Origin: Euzebya rosea
GTDB taxonomy: Bacteria > Actinomycetota > Nitriliruptoria > Euzebyales > Euzebyaceae
DNA length: 64,000 nt
Assembly: GCF_003073135.1 (NCBI RefSeq)
Contig: NZ_PGDQ01000004.1
Coordinates: 387,019 to 451,018, forward strand
Direction of reading: 5' to 3'
Shown: piece by piece, positions 54,928-63,875 of the stretch
Position numbering within the stretch: the stretch's first letter is position 1
Layout: each line of letters starts with the position of its first letter
Notes under the pieces: model-generated
What the model was told of the DNA's origin: nothing
Databases searched by the model: none
Seen by the model: only the letters and a program-made list of their open reading frames with translations
Translations under genes and position numbers: made by a program

Positions 54928-56358
54928 ATGACAGATGGTGTCGTAGGGCTTCGCGACGTCACCGACGGACTGGGACTTCTGCTCAGCACCCAGTCGTTCG
55001 CGGCCCGCGCACTGATCGGGTCCCTGGTCGCCGCTGCGCTGGCTGCGGCCGCCGTCCGGCTCGGGTGGGTTCGGTCCAGCCGTGCCCGTCGCGGACTGGT
55101 GCTGGCCCCCATCGCCACGGCTGCGGCTGCCGCGGTCGCCAGCGCCGGGGATGCGTTCCTGCCGCCGCTCGTGGTCGCCACGACCGGCGCGGGGGAGTCC
55201 TGGGAGTTCTTCGGTCAGGAGTACCGCGTCCTCCAGCTGGAGTGGTTGCTGATCGCCTACGTGGCGGTCGCGTCGTTCCTGCTGCTGCGCAGGGGCCTGA
55301 GCCACCTCGCCATCCGCATGTACGTCCGCGGGGCCGTGCCGTGTGACGACCCGGCGGTGATCGCCAGCGTGCGACGGATGGCCTCCAAGCTGGGGCTGAC
55401 GTCCCCGCCGCTGCTCCTGATCCCCGACTGTCCCGGCGGCGCCTTCACCACCGGCCTTCGACGCCCGGTCGTGTGCGTCGACCCGGACCTGGTCGACCAG
55501 CTCGACACCCGCGAGCTCGAGGGACTCCTGGCCCACGAGCTGGCGCACATCGCCCGCCGGGACGTCCCCCTGAACGTCACCATCGGTGTCATCCGGGACC
55601 TGACCTTCTTCGTCCCACCACTCCACCTCGCGGCCCGCTGGCTGCGGCAGGAGCAGGAACACGCGGCGGACGACCTCGCGTCGGACTCGACCGGCCGCCC
55701 TGCCGCGCTGGCCTCCTCGATCCTCAAGGTGTGGGAGGGCGCCTCTCGCCGGGGTGTGACCGTCGTGGCGTCGATGGCCTGCGCCACCATGGTCCCCGCC
55801 CCGCTGCCGGTACCTGCCGGCATGCCGGCACGCATCCTCCGCCAGGGTGGCCTCCGTGGCGGGGCCAAGCAGATCGCGGCTCGCGTCGTGCGCCTGATCG
55901 AGGGCGAGGCCCGTGCGTCGAGCACCCGCGAACGCGTGGAGATGGCCGCCCTCGCCGTGGTCCTCGGGGCGCTCACCGCGGTCACCGTCGTACTCCCCGC
56001 GCAGCTGGCCGACTCCTCGTTGCTGCTCGGCCAGTGGTCGCGCCCGGTGGCCCGCCCGGTGGAGTCCCCGGCACTGCAGACCTTCCGAACGCTCACCGTC
56101 GCCGAGACGACGGCGTTCGGGACCACCGTCGCCCGACCGGCGCGCGCAGCGACCTGCGAGGACTGCCTGACGGTGGAGTCGACCGCCGACTGGCGGCGTG
56201 GCGTTGCCCCTTCGGCCCCGGTGCGGACCGCGGGCTGGGCGCACGGTGGCTACGTGTGGGAGGACGGCAGCCCCGTCCTGGTCACCGCCCCGCGCGCGGA
56301 ACCGCTCTGGGGTGTCGACGCCCGAACCACCCGCGTCGGCGTCTTCGTCGTCCGCTGA
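54928..56358 (+). CDS. BlaR1-like M56 metallopeptidase, membrane
   Basis: 476 residues. TM segments at the start (AALAAAAVRLGW, LVLAPIATAAAAAVASAG, WLLIAYVAVASFLLLRR) precede the peptidase: LEGLLAHELAHIARRDVPLNV (HELAH near 203), then HAADDLASD with the third ligand acid. A later TM (MAALAVVLGALTAVTVVLPA) leads to an external C-terminal ~110 residues with a CxxC (ATCEDCLT). No penicillin-binding sensor domain is present. ATG 54928 has GGGAG before it; TTG 54910 is the outer alternative. Confidence 0.87.
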   Translation: MTDGVVGLRDVTDGLGLLLSTQSFAARALIGSLVAAALAAAAVRLGWVRSSRARRGLVLAPIATAAAAAVASAGDAFLPPLVVATTGAGESWEFFGQEYRVLQLEWLLIAYVAVASFLLLRRGLSHLAIRMYVRGAVPCDDPAVIASVRRMASKLGLTSPPLLLIPDCPGGAFTTGLRRPVVCVDPDLVDQLDTRELEGLLAHELAHIARRDVPLNVTIGVIRDLTFFVPPLHLAARWLRQEQEHAADDLASDSTGRPAALASSILKVWEGASRRGVTVVASMACATMVPAPLPVPAGMPARILRQGGLRGGAKQIAARVVRLIEGEARASSTRERVEMAALAVVLGALTAVTVVLPAQLADSSLLLGQWSRPVARPVESPALQTFRTLTVAETTAFGTTVARPARAATCEDCLTVESTADWRRGVAPSAPVRTAGWAHGGYVWEDGSPVLVTAPRAEPLWGVDARTTRVGVFVVR

Positions 56359-56509
56359 CCCGGACGGGCGAGGGCCGTGTGGCCGGGCCGCGGACCGCTG
56401 CGAGGCGATCGGCCCGGTCGTGGGCTACCATCGTCGGTCGTTCACCGGATCGACCCTTCCGGGTCCGGCCGCCCTGTGCCGGACAGTCCCGAACCTGCGG
56501 AGCCCCCAA

Positions 56510-56740
56510 GTGCTGAACATCATTCTCACCGTGCTGCACGTGATCGTGTCGATCCTGCTGATCATGTTCATCCTCCTGAAGTCGGGCAAGGGCGGCGGGT
56601 TGTCGGACATGTTCGGTGGCGGCAGCATGTCCGGCGGGGGCGGTTCGACCATCGCGGAGAAGAACCTGGACCGCATCACCGTCCTCACCGCCGTCGTGTT
56701 CGCCGTCACGACGATGGCGCTGGCGCTGCGCCTGGTCTGA
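56510..56740 (+). CDS. secG: Protein translocase subunit SecG
   Basis: 76 residues, GTG start. Two TM helices (LNIILTVLHVIVSILLIMFILL and ITVLTAVVFAVTTMALAL) flank the SecG loop LKSGKGGGLSDMFGGG..GGGGSTIAEKNLDR. It assists SecYEG. Its stop codon is shared with the start of the following binding-protein gene. Confidence 0.95.
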   Translation: MLNIILTVLHVIVSILLIMFILLKSGKGGGLSDMFGGGSMSGGGGSTIAEKNLDRITVLTAVVFAVTTMALALRLV

Positions 56741-58416
56741 CCGGTCGCCGTTCGACGGGGCCACGCAGCCCCTACGGGGTCCTGACCGGACTCCTCCTCC
56801 TCGCGCTGGTCGCGGGCGGCTGCACCCCGCCGGCACGGCAGGCCCCGCCGGCCCCGCTGCCGGCCGCACCCACCGCCTCGACCGGTCCGCCGGCCGTGGC
56901 GGGTGGAACCTTCAGGTGGGCGATCGGCGAGCCCACCAGCATCGTGCCCCCGATGGCGGGCACCAGGGACGACTTCGCCGTCGTCGACGCGCTCTTCGAC
57001 TCCCTCACCTCCTCCGGCGTCGCCGGACGCGCTGTCCCGTCGGCCGCCACGGAGTGGTCGGCCAACGACGATGCGACGTCGTGGACGTTCCGGCTGCGAC
57101 CGGGGGCCACCTTCCAGGACGGCACCCCCGTCACCGCGGAGGCGTTCGTCCGGGCCTGGACCACGCTGGTCACGTCGGGACCGATGCAGCACCTGCTGCG
57201 CGACGTGGTCGGGTACGACGCCGTGGCCAGCGGGACGGCGACGAGCCTGTCGGGGCTCCGCGTCACCGTGGAGGGCGACCTGCAGGTCGTCCTGTCCCGG
57301 CCCCGTGGTGACCTGCCGATACTCCTCGCCCACCCGTCCCTGGGCCCGGTGCAGCCGGTCGCCTCCGTGGCCGACCCGGCCGCCTACGCACTGCAGCCGG
57401 TCGGCAACGGCCCGTTCCGTGCCAGCGAACCGTGGGTGCACGACGAGTTCGTCCGCGCTGCACGGTGGGACGGCTGGGCCAACGGCAGCCGCCCGGAGGA
57501 CGGCATCGGCGAGGTCGTCTTCCGCATCGCCGACCTCGACACGAACTTCCTCGCGTTCAGGCAGGGACGGCGCGACCTGGCGCAGGTGCCACCGGAAGCG
57601 CTGGAGCTGGCGGCCACGGAGTATCCCGCCACGCCCGGCAGCTACACCGGCCCCGGGCTCGTCATCGGCTCGACACCCGAGACCTACCTGCTGGCCATCG
57701 ACCGGTCGGTGGAGCCCTACGACGACGTGGAGGTCAGGGAGGCCGCAAGCCTCTTCCTGGACCGGCAGCGGATCGCCTCGGAGAACGACGGTGGCAACCT
57801 CGACCCGGCCACGTCCCTGCTGCCGCCCACGATCTCCCGCCTGTCGGCCGGCATGTGCGAGCTGTGCACCTTCAACCCGTCGGGTGGGGCCGATCGGCTG
57901 GCCGACGCAGGGGTGCCGGGGTTGACCCTCGCGTTCAACGCCGAGGGGGGCCACGAGCGGATCCGAGACGTCCTGCGCGAGGCGCTCAGCGACCGTGGCT
58001 ACACCCTCGTGTCCAACTGGCGGGGGCCCGCACCGACCCTCACCGAGTACCTGGACCGCCTGGCCGCCGGTGGGGTCGGGATGTTCCGGTTGCCACTGAC
58101 GGCCGACGTGCCGTCGTCGCTGGACATCCTGTACCCGTTGCTGCACTCCTCGCAGACCCCGGACCGTGGCGGCCTGAACTACATGCGCTACCGGGACCCG
58201 CAGGTCGATGCCCTCCTCGACCAAGCCGCGAGGATCGTCGATGTCGAGCAGCGAGAGGCGTTGCTCCGCCGGGTCGAGGAGATCGTGGTCAACCGCGACC
58301 ACGTCGTCGTGCCCGTCGTCACCTCCCGCCTGGCCATGGTCGTCGGCGAGGACGTCACCGGCGTCCGGGTCGATCCGTTCGGTGGCGTCGACCTGACCGC
58401 CGTCCGGGTGACCTGA
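56737..58416 (+). CDS. ABC transporter solute-binding lipoprotein (family 5), apparent CTG start
   Basis: About 559 residues. Signal TGLLLLALVAGGC is a lipobox. The mature protein begins GGTFRWAIGEPTSIVPP and has DGTPVTAEAFVRAW, GNGPFRASEPW, FNAEGGHERIRDVL and NYMRYRDPQVDALLDQA, as in oligopeptide/nickel-binding SBP_bac_5 proteins; MCELCTFNP is a Cys pair common in actinobacterial members. In this frame no ATG, GTG or TTG occurs between the middle of secG and the signal peptide. CTG 56737 shares CTGA with the secG stop, exactly as ATGA/GTGA overlaps do elsewhere in the window. No permease genes are adjacent. Confidence 0.85.
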   Translation: MTGRRSTGPRSPYGVLTGLLLLALVAGGCTPPARQAPPAPLPAAPTASTGPPAVAGGTFRWAIGEPTSIVPPMAGTRDDFAVVDALFDSLTSSGVAGRAVPSAATEWSANDDATSWTFRLRPGATFQDGTPVTAEAFVRAWTTLVTSGPMQHLLRDVVGYDAVASGTATSLSGLRVTVEGDLQVVLSRPRGDLPILLAHPSLGPVQPVASVADPAAYALQPVGNGPFRASEPWVHDEFVRAARWDGWANGSRPEDGIGEVVFRIADLDTNFLAFRQGRRDLAQVPPEALELAATEYPATPGSYTGPGLVIGSTPETYLLAIDRSVEPYDDVEVREAASLFLDRQRIASENDGGNLDPATSLLPPTISRLSAGMCELCTFNPSGGADRLADAGVPGLTLAFNAEGGHERIRDVLREALSDRGYTLVSNWRGPAPTLTEYLDRLAAGGVGMFRLPLTADVPSSLDILYPLLHSSQTPDRGGLNYMRYRDPQVDALLDQAARIVDVEQREALLRRVEEIVVNRDHVVVPVVTSRLAMVVGEDVTGVRVDPFGGVDLTAVRVT

Positions 58417-58458
58417 CCGACGGGCTCGGGACCGGTCACCGTTGGGGACAGGCACCGC

Positions 58459-59973
58459 TCACGAGCGGTCGAGGCTGGCCCAGTCGAGCAGTCCACGACC
58501 GTCCACCTCCACGGTGACGTCCCCGTCCATGGCGACGCCAACCGTGGAGAACCACAGGGGGACGAGCGGCATGTCGTCCAGCACCTGCTGCTCGACCACG
58601 CCGTAGGCCTCCAGCGCGCGCTCGAGGTCACGTTCGAGGTCGGCGGCAGCGAGGGCGTCGGCCACGCCCTCGGCCCGGTATCGGAAGTCGTTGGCCGACC
58701 CTCGCGGGCCGAAGAGCGGCTCCAGCAGGCGGGAGGGGGAAGGGGTGTCCGCGGCCCACGTCAGGCGGAAGGGGCCGGGTACCTCGGCCTCGGCCAGCCG
58801 GCCGAGCAGGTCCTCCGCCGGGAGCGTGGCCAGCTGGATGTCGTCGACCCCGAGCACGGTTGACCAGGCCCCGGCGACGGCGTCGATGACGGCGTCGTGA
58901 CCGGCGTCGGCGACGAACCAGATCGACAGGGGGCCCACGGGTGGCGCCCACAGCGCCGCTGCCCGTGCGGGGTCGTGGGCACACGCCATGCAGACGGGTC
59001 CGTCGGACCGGGCCATGCCGGGGCCGAGCAGCCGGTCGGCGGGAACGGCGGCACCCTCCGGCAGCAGGTCCACCAGCGCATCACGGTCGATGGCCTGGGC
59101 GAGCGCCACCCGCACGTCGGGGTCGGCGAAGCGGGGATCGGTCAGCGGGAAGCCGAGGTAGGCCAGCTGCCGCCCCGGCGCCCGCAGCACCCGGTCGCGC
59201 TCGGCGTCGCCGGGCAGCTCCAGCACGCCGTCGGGGACGACCACGACCTGCTGCTCGACCGACGGCTCGTCGGTCCTGACGGCCAGCAGCCGGCCGGTGG
59301 CGGGCGCCCCAGCCGGATGGTCGGGCACGGCGTCGAGGAGGAGCGTGTCGCCCTCGCGACCCGCAAGGCGGTACACGCCGTTGCCGATCGGTGCCTCGGC
59401 GAACCGGGCCGGATCCGCCAGGGCCATCGGTGGGAGGGGAAGGAATGCGTCGTCGGCCAGCAGCGCCGGCAGCTGCCCGTACGGTGCGGCCAGGGCGAAG
59501 GAGAGGGTCGTCTTGTCCCGCACCCGGATGTCGGTGATGGTCGAGACGATCGGCAGGCCGGCATCGATGGCGGCCTGCCAGCCCCTCGCCACGTCCTCGG
59601 CGACGACGGGGCTGCCGTCGTGCCACGTCCACCCCTCCTTGACCCCGAGGTCCCAGCGACGAAGGTCCTCGCTGGACACCGACTCCAGCAGCGCCCCGGG
59701 CACGTCGGGGCCCCAGGTCGGAAGGCGGCTCTCGGGGTCGACCACCACCAGTGGCGAGAACAACGCGGCGGTCAGCTGACGGTTGGCCCGGTGCGGATGC
59801 AGGGTGGGGGAGGGGCCGACCCAGACGGCCAGGTCCAGCGGGTCCTTGGAGGACACGGCCGCGGGTTCCCTGGCCAGCGTCGTGCTGCACGCGGTGGCAG
59901 CCAGGAGCAGCACCAGGGCCACCCCGAGGCGCCGACGTCGACGTTCTCGCCTCGCACGGCCCCCGTGCGGCAT
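58459..59973 (-). CDS. ABC transporter solute-binding lipoprotein (family 5), divergent paralog
   Basis: 504 residues. Basic start RRERRRRRLG, signal VALVLLLAATAC. WTWHDGSPVVAEDVARGWQAA, FAEAPIGNGVYRLAG, LAQAIDRDALVDLLPEG and VCMACAHDPARAAALW place it in the same family as the convergent gene at 56,737, with the Cys pair at the equivalent place. ATG 59973 shares one base with the ppk stop (TGATG), so it is coupled to polyphosphate kinase. It may be a binding protein or a sensor; no transporter genes are near. Confidence 0.83.
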   Translation of the reverse strand: MPHGGRARRERRRRRLGVALVLLLAATACSTTLAREPAAVSSKDPLDLAVWVGPSPTLHPHRANRQLTAALFSPLVVVDPESRLPTWGPDVPGALLESVSSEDLRRWDLGVKEGWTWHDGSPVVAEDVARGWQAAIDAGLPIVSTITDIRVRDKTTLSFALAAPYGQLPALLADDAFLPLPPMALADPARFAEAPIGNGVYRLAGREGDTLLLDAVPDHPAGAPATGRLLAVRTDEPSVEQQVVVVPDGVLELPGDAERDRVLRAPGRQLAYLGFPLTDPRFADPDVRVALAQAIDRDALVDLLPEGAAVPADRLLGPGMARSDGPVCMACAHDPARAAALWAPPVGPLSIWFVADAGHDAVIDAVAGAWSTVLGVDDIQLATLPAEDLLGRLAEAEVPGPFRLTWAADTPSPSRLLEPLFGPRGSANDFRYRAEGVADALAAADLERDLERALEAYGVVEQQVLDDMPLVPLWFSTVGVAMDGDVTVEVDGRGLLDWASLDRS

Positions 59974-62108
59974 CAGGCCTGCTCGAGGTCGGCGGCGCGG
60001 GTCTCGGCCATGAACCGGGCCTGGCTGGCGACCGCGTCGAGGTCGGGCGGGGTCTCCCAGGTGCCGTCGGCCCGCAGCCGCCAGCCCTGACGGGTGTCCT
60101 CCCACGTGACGTCGAGGATGCGGCGCAGCTCGGCGGCGAGGTCCTCGTCCTCGATGGGCACCATGGCCTCCACCCGACGGTCGAGGTTCCTCGGCAGCCA
60201 GTCCGCCGAGCCGATCCACATGTCCCGGCCGAACTGGAGGATGCGTTCGTGCTCCAGCAGCCGGCCCAGGACCGACATGACCCGGATCCGGTCGGAGACC
60301 CCCGGGATGCCCGGGCGGATGCCGCAGATACCACGCACGATCAGGTCGACGGTCGCGCCTGCCCGGCTCGCGGCGTACAGCTCGCGGATGAGGCTGCGAT
60401 CCGACAGGGAGTTGAGCTTGACGCGGATCAGGCCCTCGGTGCCCAGCGCGGCCTGTTCCCGGATGAGCTCGGTGACCCGGTCGCGCAGCGAGACCGGTGC
60501 GACCATGAGCTGTCGGTAGCGGTCGTGCCGGGCGTAGCCGGTCAGGTAGTTGAACAGCTGCGTGACGTCCTCGGCGATGTCGGCGTCGGCGGTGAGCAGC
60601 CCGAGGTCGGTGTACAGCTTGGCGGTGCCCGGGTGGTAGTTGCCGGTACCGATGTGGACGTATCGACGGATGCCCTCGGCCTCCCGACGGACGACCAGCA
60701 CGGTCTTGCAGTGGGTCTTCAGCCCCACGAGCCCGTAGACGACATGCACGCCGGCACGTTCGAGGATCCTGGCCCACTCGATGTTGGCCTCCTCGTCGAA
60801 CCGGGCCTTCAGCTCGACGAGGGCGACCACTTGCTTGCCGGCCTCGGCGGCGTGGATCAACGCCCGGAACATCGGTGAGTCACCGGAGGTGCGGTAGAGC
60901 GTCTGCTTGATCGCAAGGACCTGCGGATCGTCCGCCGCGGCGGTGACGAACTGCTCCACCGACGTCGCGAAGGAGTGATAGGGGTGACGCAGGAGGATGT
61001 CGTGTTCGGCGATCCGCTCGAACATCGTCGGGCTGTCGACGGGATCGTCGGCGCAGGTCCGCAGGCGAGGGTGGGTGACCGGGACCCACGGTGAGAACCG
61101 GAGGGTCGGCTGGTCCAGGTCGGCCAGCTGCGACAGGTCGGCGAGGCCGAGCAACCCACGCACCGGATAGGTGTGCATGGTGCTGATGTCCAGCTCCTCC
61201 TGGAGCGTCCGGACCGTCTCCGCCGGCATGTCGTCGGCCACCTCGAGGCGCACGACGGAGCCGAAGCGGCGACGCGACAGCTGGGCCTGGATGGCCAGCA
61301 GCAGGTCCTCGGCCTCGTCCTCGTCGACGTCCATGTCGGCGTTTCGGGTGACCCGGAACAGGTGGGCGGACTCGACGTCCATGCCGGGGAACAGGGCGTC
61401 GAGGCGCCAGCGGATCAGCTCCTCCAGCGGCACCCAGGCCCGACGCGATCCGGGCACCTGCCAGAAGCGCGGCAGCACACCCGGCACCTTCACACGGGCG
61501 AGCTTGCGGTGCCCGGTCTTGTGGTCGCGGACCGAGACGGCCAGGGAGATCGCCAGGTTGGAGATGTAGGGGAACGGGTGACCGGGGTCCACGGCGAGCG
61601 GGGTGAGGACCGGGAAGATCTGCTCGTCGAACTGCTTCTGGAGCCGCCCGAGGGTGCGCTCGTCGAGGTCGGCGACGTGCACGACCCCCACCCCACGACG
61701 GGCCAGCAACGGCAGGATCCGCTCGTGCAGGGTGACGGTCGACTGTTCGGCCATGGGCCGGACGCGACGCGAGATGGCTTCGAGCTGCTCCACTGCCGAG
61801 AGGCCGTCGGGGGTGCGCAGCCGCAGTCCGGCGGCGACCTGGTCCTTCAGGCCGGCGACCCGGATCATGAAGAACTCGTCGAGGTTGGAGTGGAAGATGC
61901 TGATGAAGCGGAGCCGTTCCAGCAGCGGCACCGCGGAGTCGGCTGCCTGCGCCAGCACACGACGGTTGAACTCCAGCCACGACAGCTCGCGGTTGAGGTA
62001 CAACGACGGGTCGCTCAGGTCCTGGACCTCGGGTCGCCTGAACCGCCCGTCGGGGCCCCTCGGGGGAAGGGAGCGGACGGCGGCAGCAGGGTCGGGCTCG
62101 GTGATCAC
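59973..62108 (-). CDS. ppk1: Polyphosphate kinase 1
   Basis: 711 residues, GTG start. N-terminal LYLNRELSWLEFNRRVLAQA, then FPVLTPLAVDPGHPFPYISNL; catalytic HIGTGNYHPGTAKLYTDLGL holds the autophosphorylated His (near 484); VELKARFDEEANIEWARILERAG and VHVVYGLVGLKTHCK; IVRGICGIRPGIPG and DMWIGSADWLPRNLDRRVE at the C-terminus. It makes and degrades polyphosphate. The start codon lies inside a TCACGTGA palindrome. Confidence 0.97.
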   Translation of the reverse strand: MITEPDPAAAVRSLPPRGPDGRFRRPEVQDLSDPSLYLNRELSWLEFNRRVLAQAADSAVPLLERLRFISIFHSNLDEFFMIRVAGLKDQVAAGLRLRTPDGLSAVEQLEAISRRVRPMAEQSTVTLHERILPLLARRGVGVVHVADLDERTLGRLQKQFDEQIFPVLTPLAVDPGHPFPYISNLAISLAVSVRDHKTGHRKLARVKVPGVLPRFWQVPGSRRAWVPLEELIRWRLDALFPGMDVESAHLFRVTRNADMDVDEDEAEDLLLAIQAQLSRRRFGSVVRLEVADDMPAETVRTLQEELDISTMHTYPVRGLLGLADLSQLADLDQPTLRFSPWVPVTHPRLRTCADDPVDSPTMFERIAEHDILLRHPYHSFATSVEQFVTAAADDPQVLAIKQTLYRTSGDSPMFRALIHAAEAGKQVVALVELKARFDEEANIEWARILERAGVHVVYGLVGLKTHCKTVLVVRREAEGIRRYVHIGTGNYHPGTAKLYTDLGLLTADADIAEDVTQLFNYLTGYARHDRYRQLMVAPVSLRDRVTELIREQAALGTEGLIRVKLNSLSDRSLIRELYAASRAGATVDLIVRGICGIRPGIPGVSDRIRVMSVLGRLLEHERILQFGRDMWIGSADWLPRNLDRRVEAMVPIEDEDLAAELRRILDVTWEDTRQGWRLRADGTWETPPDLDAVASQARFMAETRAADLEQA

Positions 62109-62205
62109 GTGAGGACTGAATCTAGTCGCTCCGTCCGCGGCGTCAGCGGACGGAGGGTCGCTGACGCAGGATGGTCACAGGAGTTCTTACGAAGCCATCA
62201 CGTGA
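62105..62205. promoter_or_regulatory. Divergent promoter with two TCACGTGA palindromes and a 9-bp inverted repeat
   Basis: TCACGTGA occurs at 62105-62112 (over the ppk start) and at 62198-62205, 93 bases apart. Between them GCGTCAGCG (62140-62148) and CGCTGACGC (62159-62167) form a perfect inverted repeat. Together they look like regulator sites shared by ppk1 and the oxidoreductase gene; the regulator is unknown. Confidence 0.5.
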
Positions 62206-62252
62206 CCGGCGTTGGCCCCAACACACGTCACCATCGGTCGTTGAACGAGACG

Positions 62253-63863
62253 ATGACAGCCACCCACCCCGACGTCGACCCCGCGGGCATGCCCGCCGGC
62301 GACCAGATGCCGCCGTCCAGCCCGTCCGACGGGCTGGGCCGCCCTGCCGTGGCGGGCCTCCTGGCCGCCGGCATCGCGCTGGGCACGACCGAGCTGGTGG
62401 CGGGCCTGGTGCCGTCGGCTCCGTCGCTGGTCGTGGCGATCGGCAACGGCGTGGTCGAGCTCGGGGCGGGCTCGCGGGTCAAGGAGATCGCGATCGCCCT
62501 CTTCGGGACCAACGAGAAGACGGCCCTGGTCGTCGGGACCGTGGTCCTGGCGTTGCTCTTCGGTGCGGTCCTGGGGGTCGTGGGTCGGCGCCGTTCGATC
62601 GGGATCGCGTCGGTGGGAATCGGCGCCTTCGGGCTGCTCGGCGTCGCCGCGACGACGGTCAACCCGCTGGACAGCACCGCCTGGTCGCTGCTGCCGGCCG
62701 TGTTGGGTGTGGCCGCCGGGGTCGCGACGCTCCGGCTGCTGCTGCGCCTCGACCGGGGCATCGACCGGGCCGCGGTGGGTCACCCGGGGGTGGGTCGTGG
62801 ACGACGTGAGTTCCTCCGGATCGCCGTGGGTCTCGGCGCCGTGGCCGGTGTGATCGGGGCGTTCGGTCGGACGCTCTCGTCGCGAACCGCCATCAACGTC
62901 GCCCGGGACGAGGTGGTCCTGCCGGAGGCGGTCCGGACACCCGCACCCGTGGGCCTCGCGACGGAGTTCGAGGGCATCGACGGCCTGTCCCCGTTCTTCA
63001 CGCCGAACGAGACCTTCTATCGGATCGACACCGCGCTGACGCCGCCGATGGTCGACGTCGACAGCTGGCAGGTGCGGATCCACGGCATGGTCGACCGGGA
63101 GGTCGTGCTGACCTACCAGGACCTCCTGGACCTCCCGCAGGTCGAGGCCGACATCACCATCGCCTGTGTCTCCAACGAGGTCGGGGGCGACCTCATCGGC
63201 AACGCCCGCTGGCAGGGGGTCCGGCTGTCGGACGTCCTGGACATGGCGGGTGTCGACCCCGCCGCGGACCAGGTCGTCGGCCGGTCCGTGGACGGCTGGA
63301 CGGGCGGGTTCCCGACCGACATCGCCTTCGACGGTCGGGACTGCTTGGTCGCCCTGGCGATGAACGGCGAGCCCCTGCCGATCGCCCACGGCTTCCCCGC
63401 CCGGCTGATCGTCCCCGGCCTGTACGGCTACGTGTCGGCCACGAAGTGGCTGTCGGAGATCGAGCTGACCACGTGGGAGGCCTTCGACGGCTACTGGGTG
63501 CCCCGGGGCTGGTCGAAGGAGGGTCCGGTCAAGACCCAGTCCCGGATCGACGTGCCCAAGCGAGGGACCCGGCTCCAGGCCGGCCCGCAGGTGATCGCGG
63601 GTGTCGCCTGGGCACAGCAGCGGGGCGTGGACCGGGTGGAGCTGTCCATCGACGACGGCCCGTGGCAGGAGGCGGTCCTGGCCGACGAGCTCAACGTCGA
63701 CACCTGGCGGCAGTGGCGGTTCGACTGGGATGCCGGGCCGGGACAGCACGTCATCCGCGTGCGTGCCACCGACCGAACCGGAACGACCCAGTCCGAGGAG
63801 CGCGTCCCCGTGGCCCCCAACGGGGCCGAGGGGTACCACACCCGCGTGGTCACCGTCACCTGA
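62253..63863 (+). CDS. Membrane-anchored molybdopterin oxidoreductase, sulfite oxidase family
   Basis: 536 residues. The first ~215 residues have about five TM helices (VAGLLAAGIALGTTELVAGL, TALVVGTVVLALLFGAVLG, SLLPAVLGVAAGVATL). From ~250 follows the Moco domain: FFTPNETFYRIDTAL, WQVRIHGMVDREVVLTYQDL, ITIACVSNEVGGDLIGNARW with the Mo-ligand Cys (near 305), GFPARLIVPGLYGYVSATKW; the last ~100 residues are the Ig-like dimer domain (GVAWAQQRGVDRVELSIDDG). The layout matches YedY/SUOX-like membrane enzymes of actinobacteria. Substrate unknown. Confidence 0.9.
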   Translation: MTATHPDVDPAGMPAGDQMPPSSPSDGLGRPAVAGLLAAGIALGTTELVAGLVPSAPSLVVAIGNGVVELGAGSRVKEIAIALFGTNEKTALVVGTVVLALLFGAVLGVVGRRRSIGIASVGIGAFGLLGVAATTVNPLDSTAWSLLPAVLGVAAGVATLRLLLRLDRGIDRAAVGHPGVGRGRREFLRIAVGLGAVAGVIGAFGRTLSSRTAINVARDEVVLPEAVRTPAPVGLATEFEGIDGLSPFFTPNETFYRIDTALTPPMVDVDSWQVRIHGMVDREVVLTYQDLLDLPQVEADITIACVSNEVGGDLIGNARWQGVRLSDVLDMAGVDPAADQVVGRSVDGWTGGFPTDIAFDGRDCLVALAMNGEPLPIAHGFPARLIVPGLYGYVSATKWLSEIELTTWEAFDGYWVPRGWSKEGPVKTQSRIDVPKRGTRLQAGPQVIAGVAWAQQRGVDRVELSIDDGPWQEAVLADELNVDTWRQWRFDWDAGPGQHVIRVRATDRTGTTQSEERVPVAPNGAEGYHTRVVTVT

Positions 63864-63875
63864 GCCGCGCCGGGA

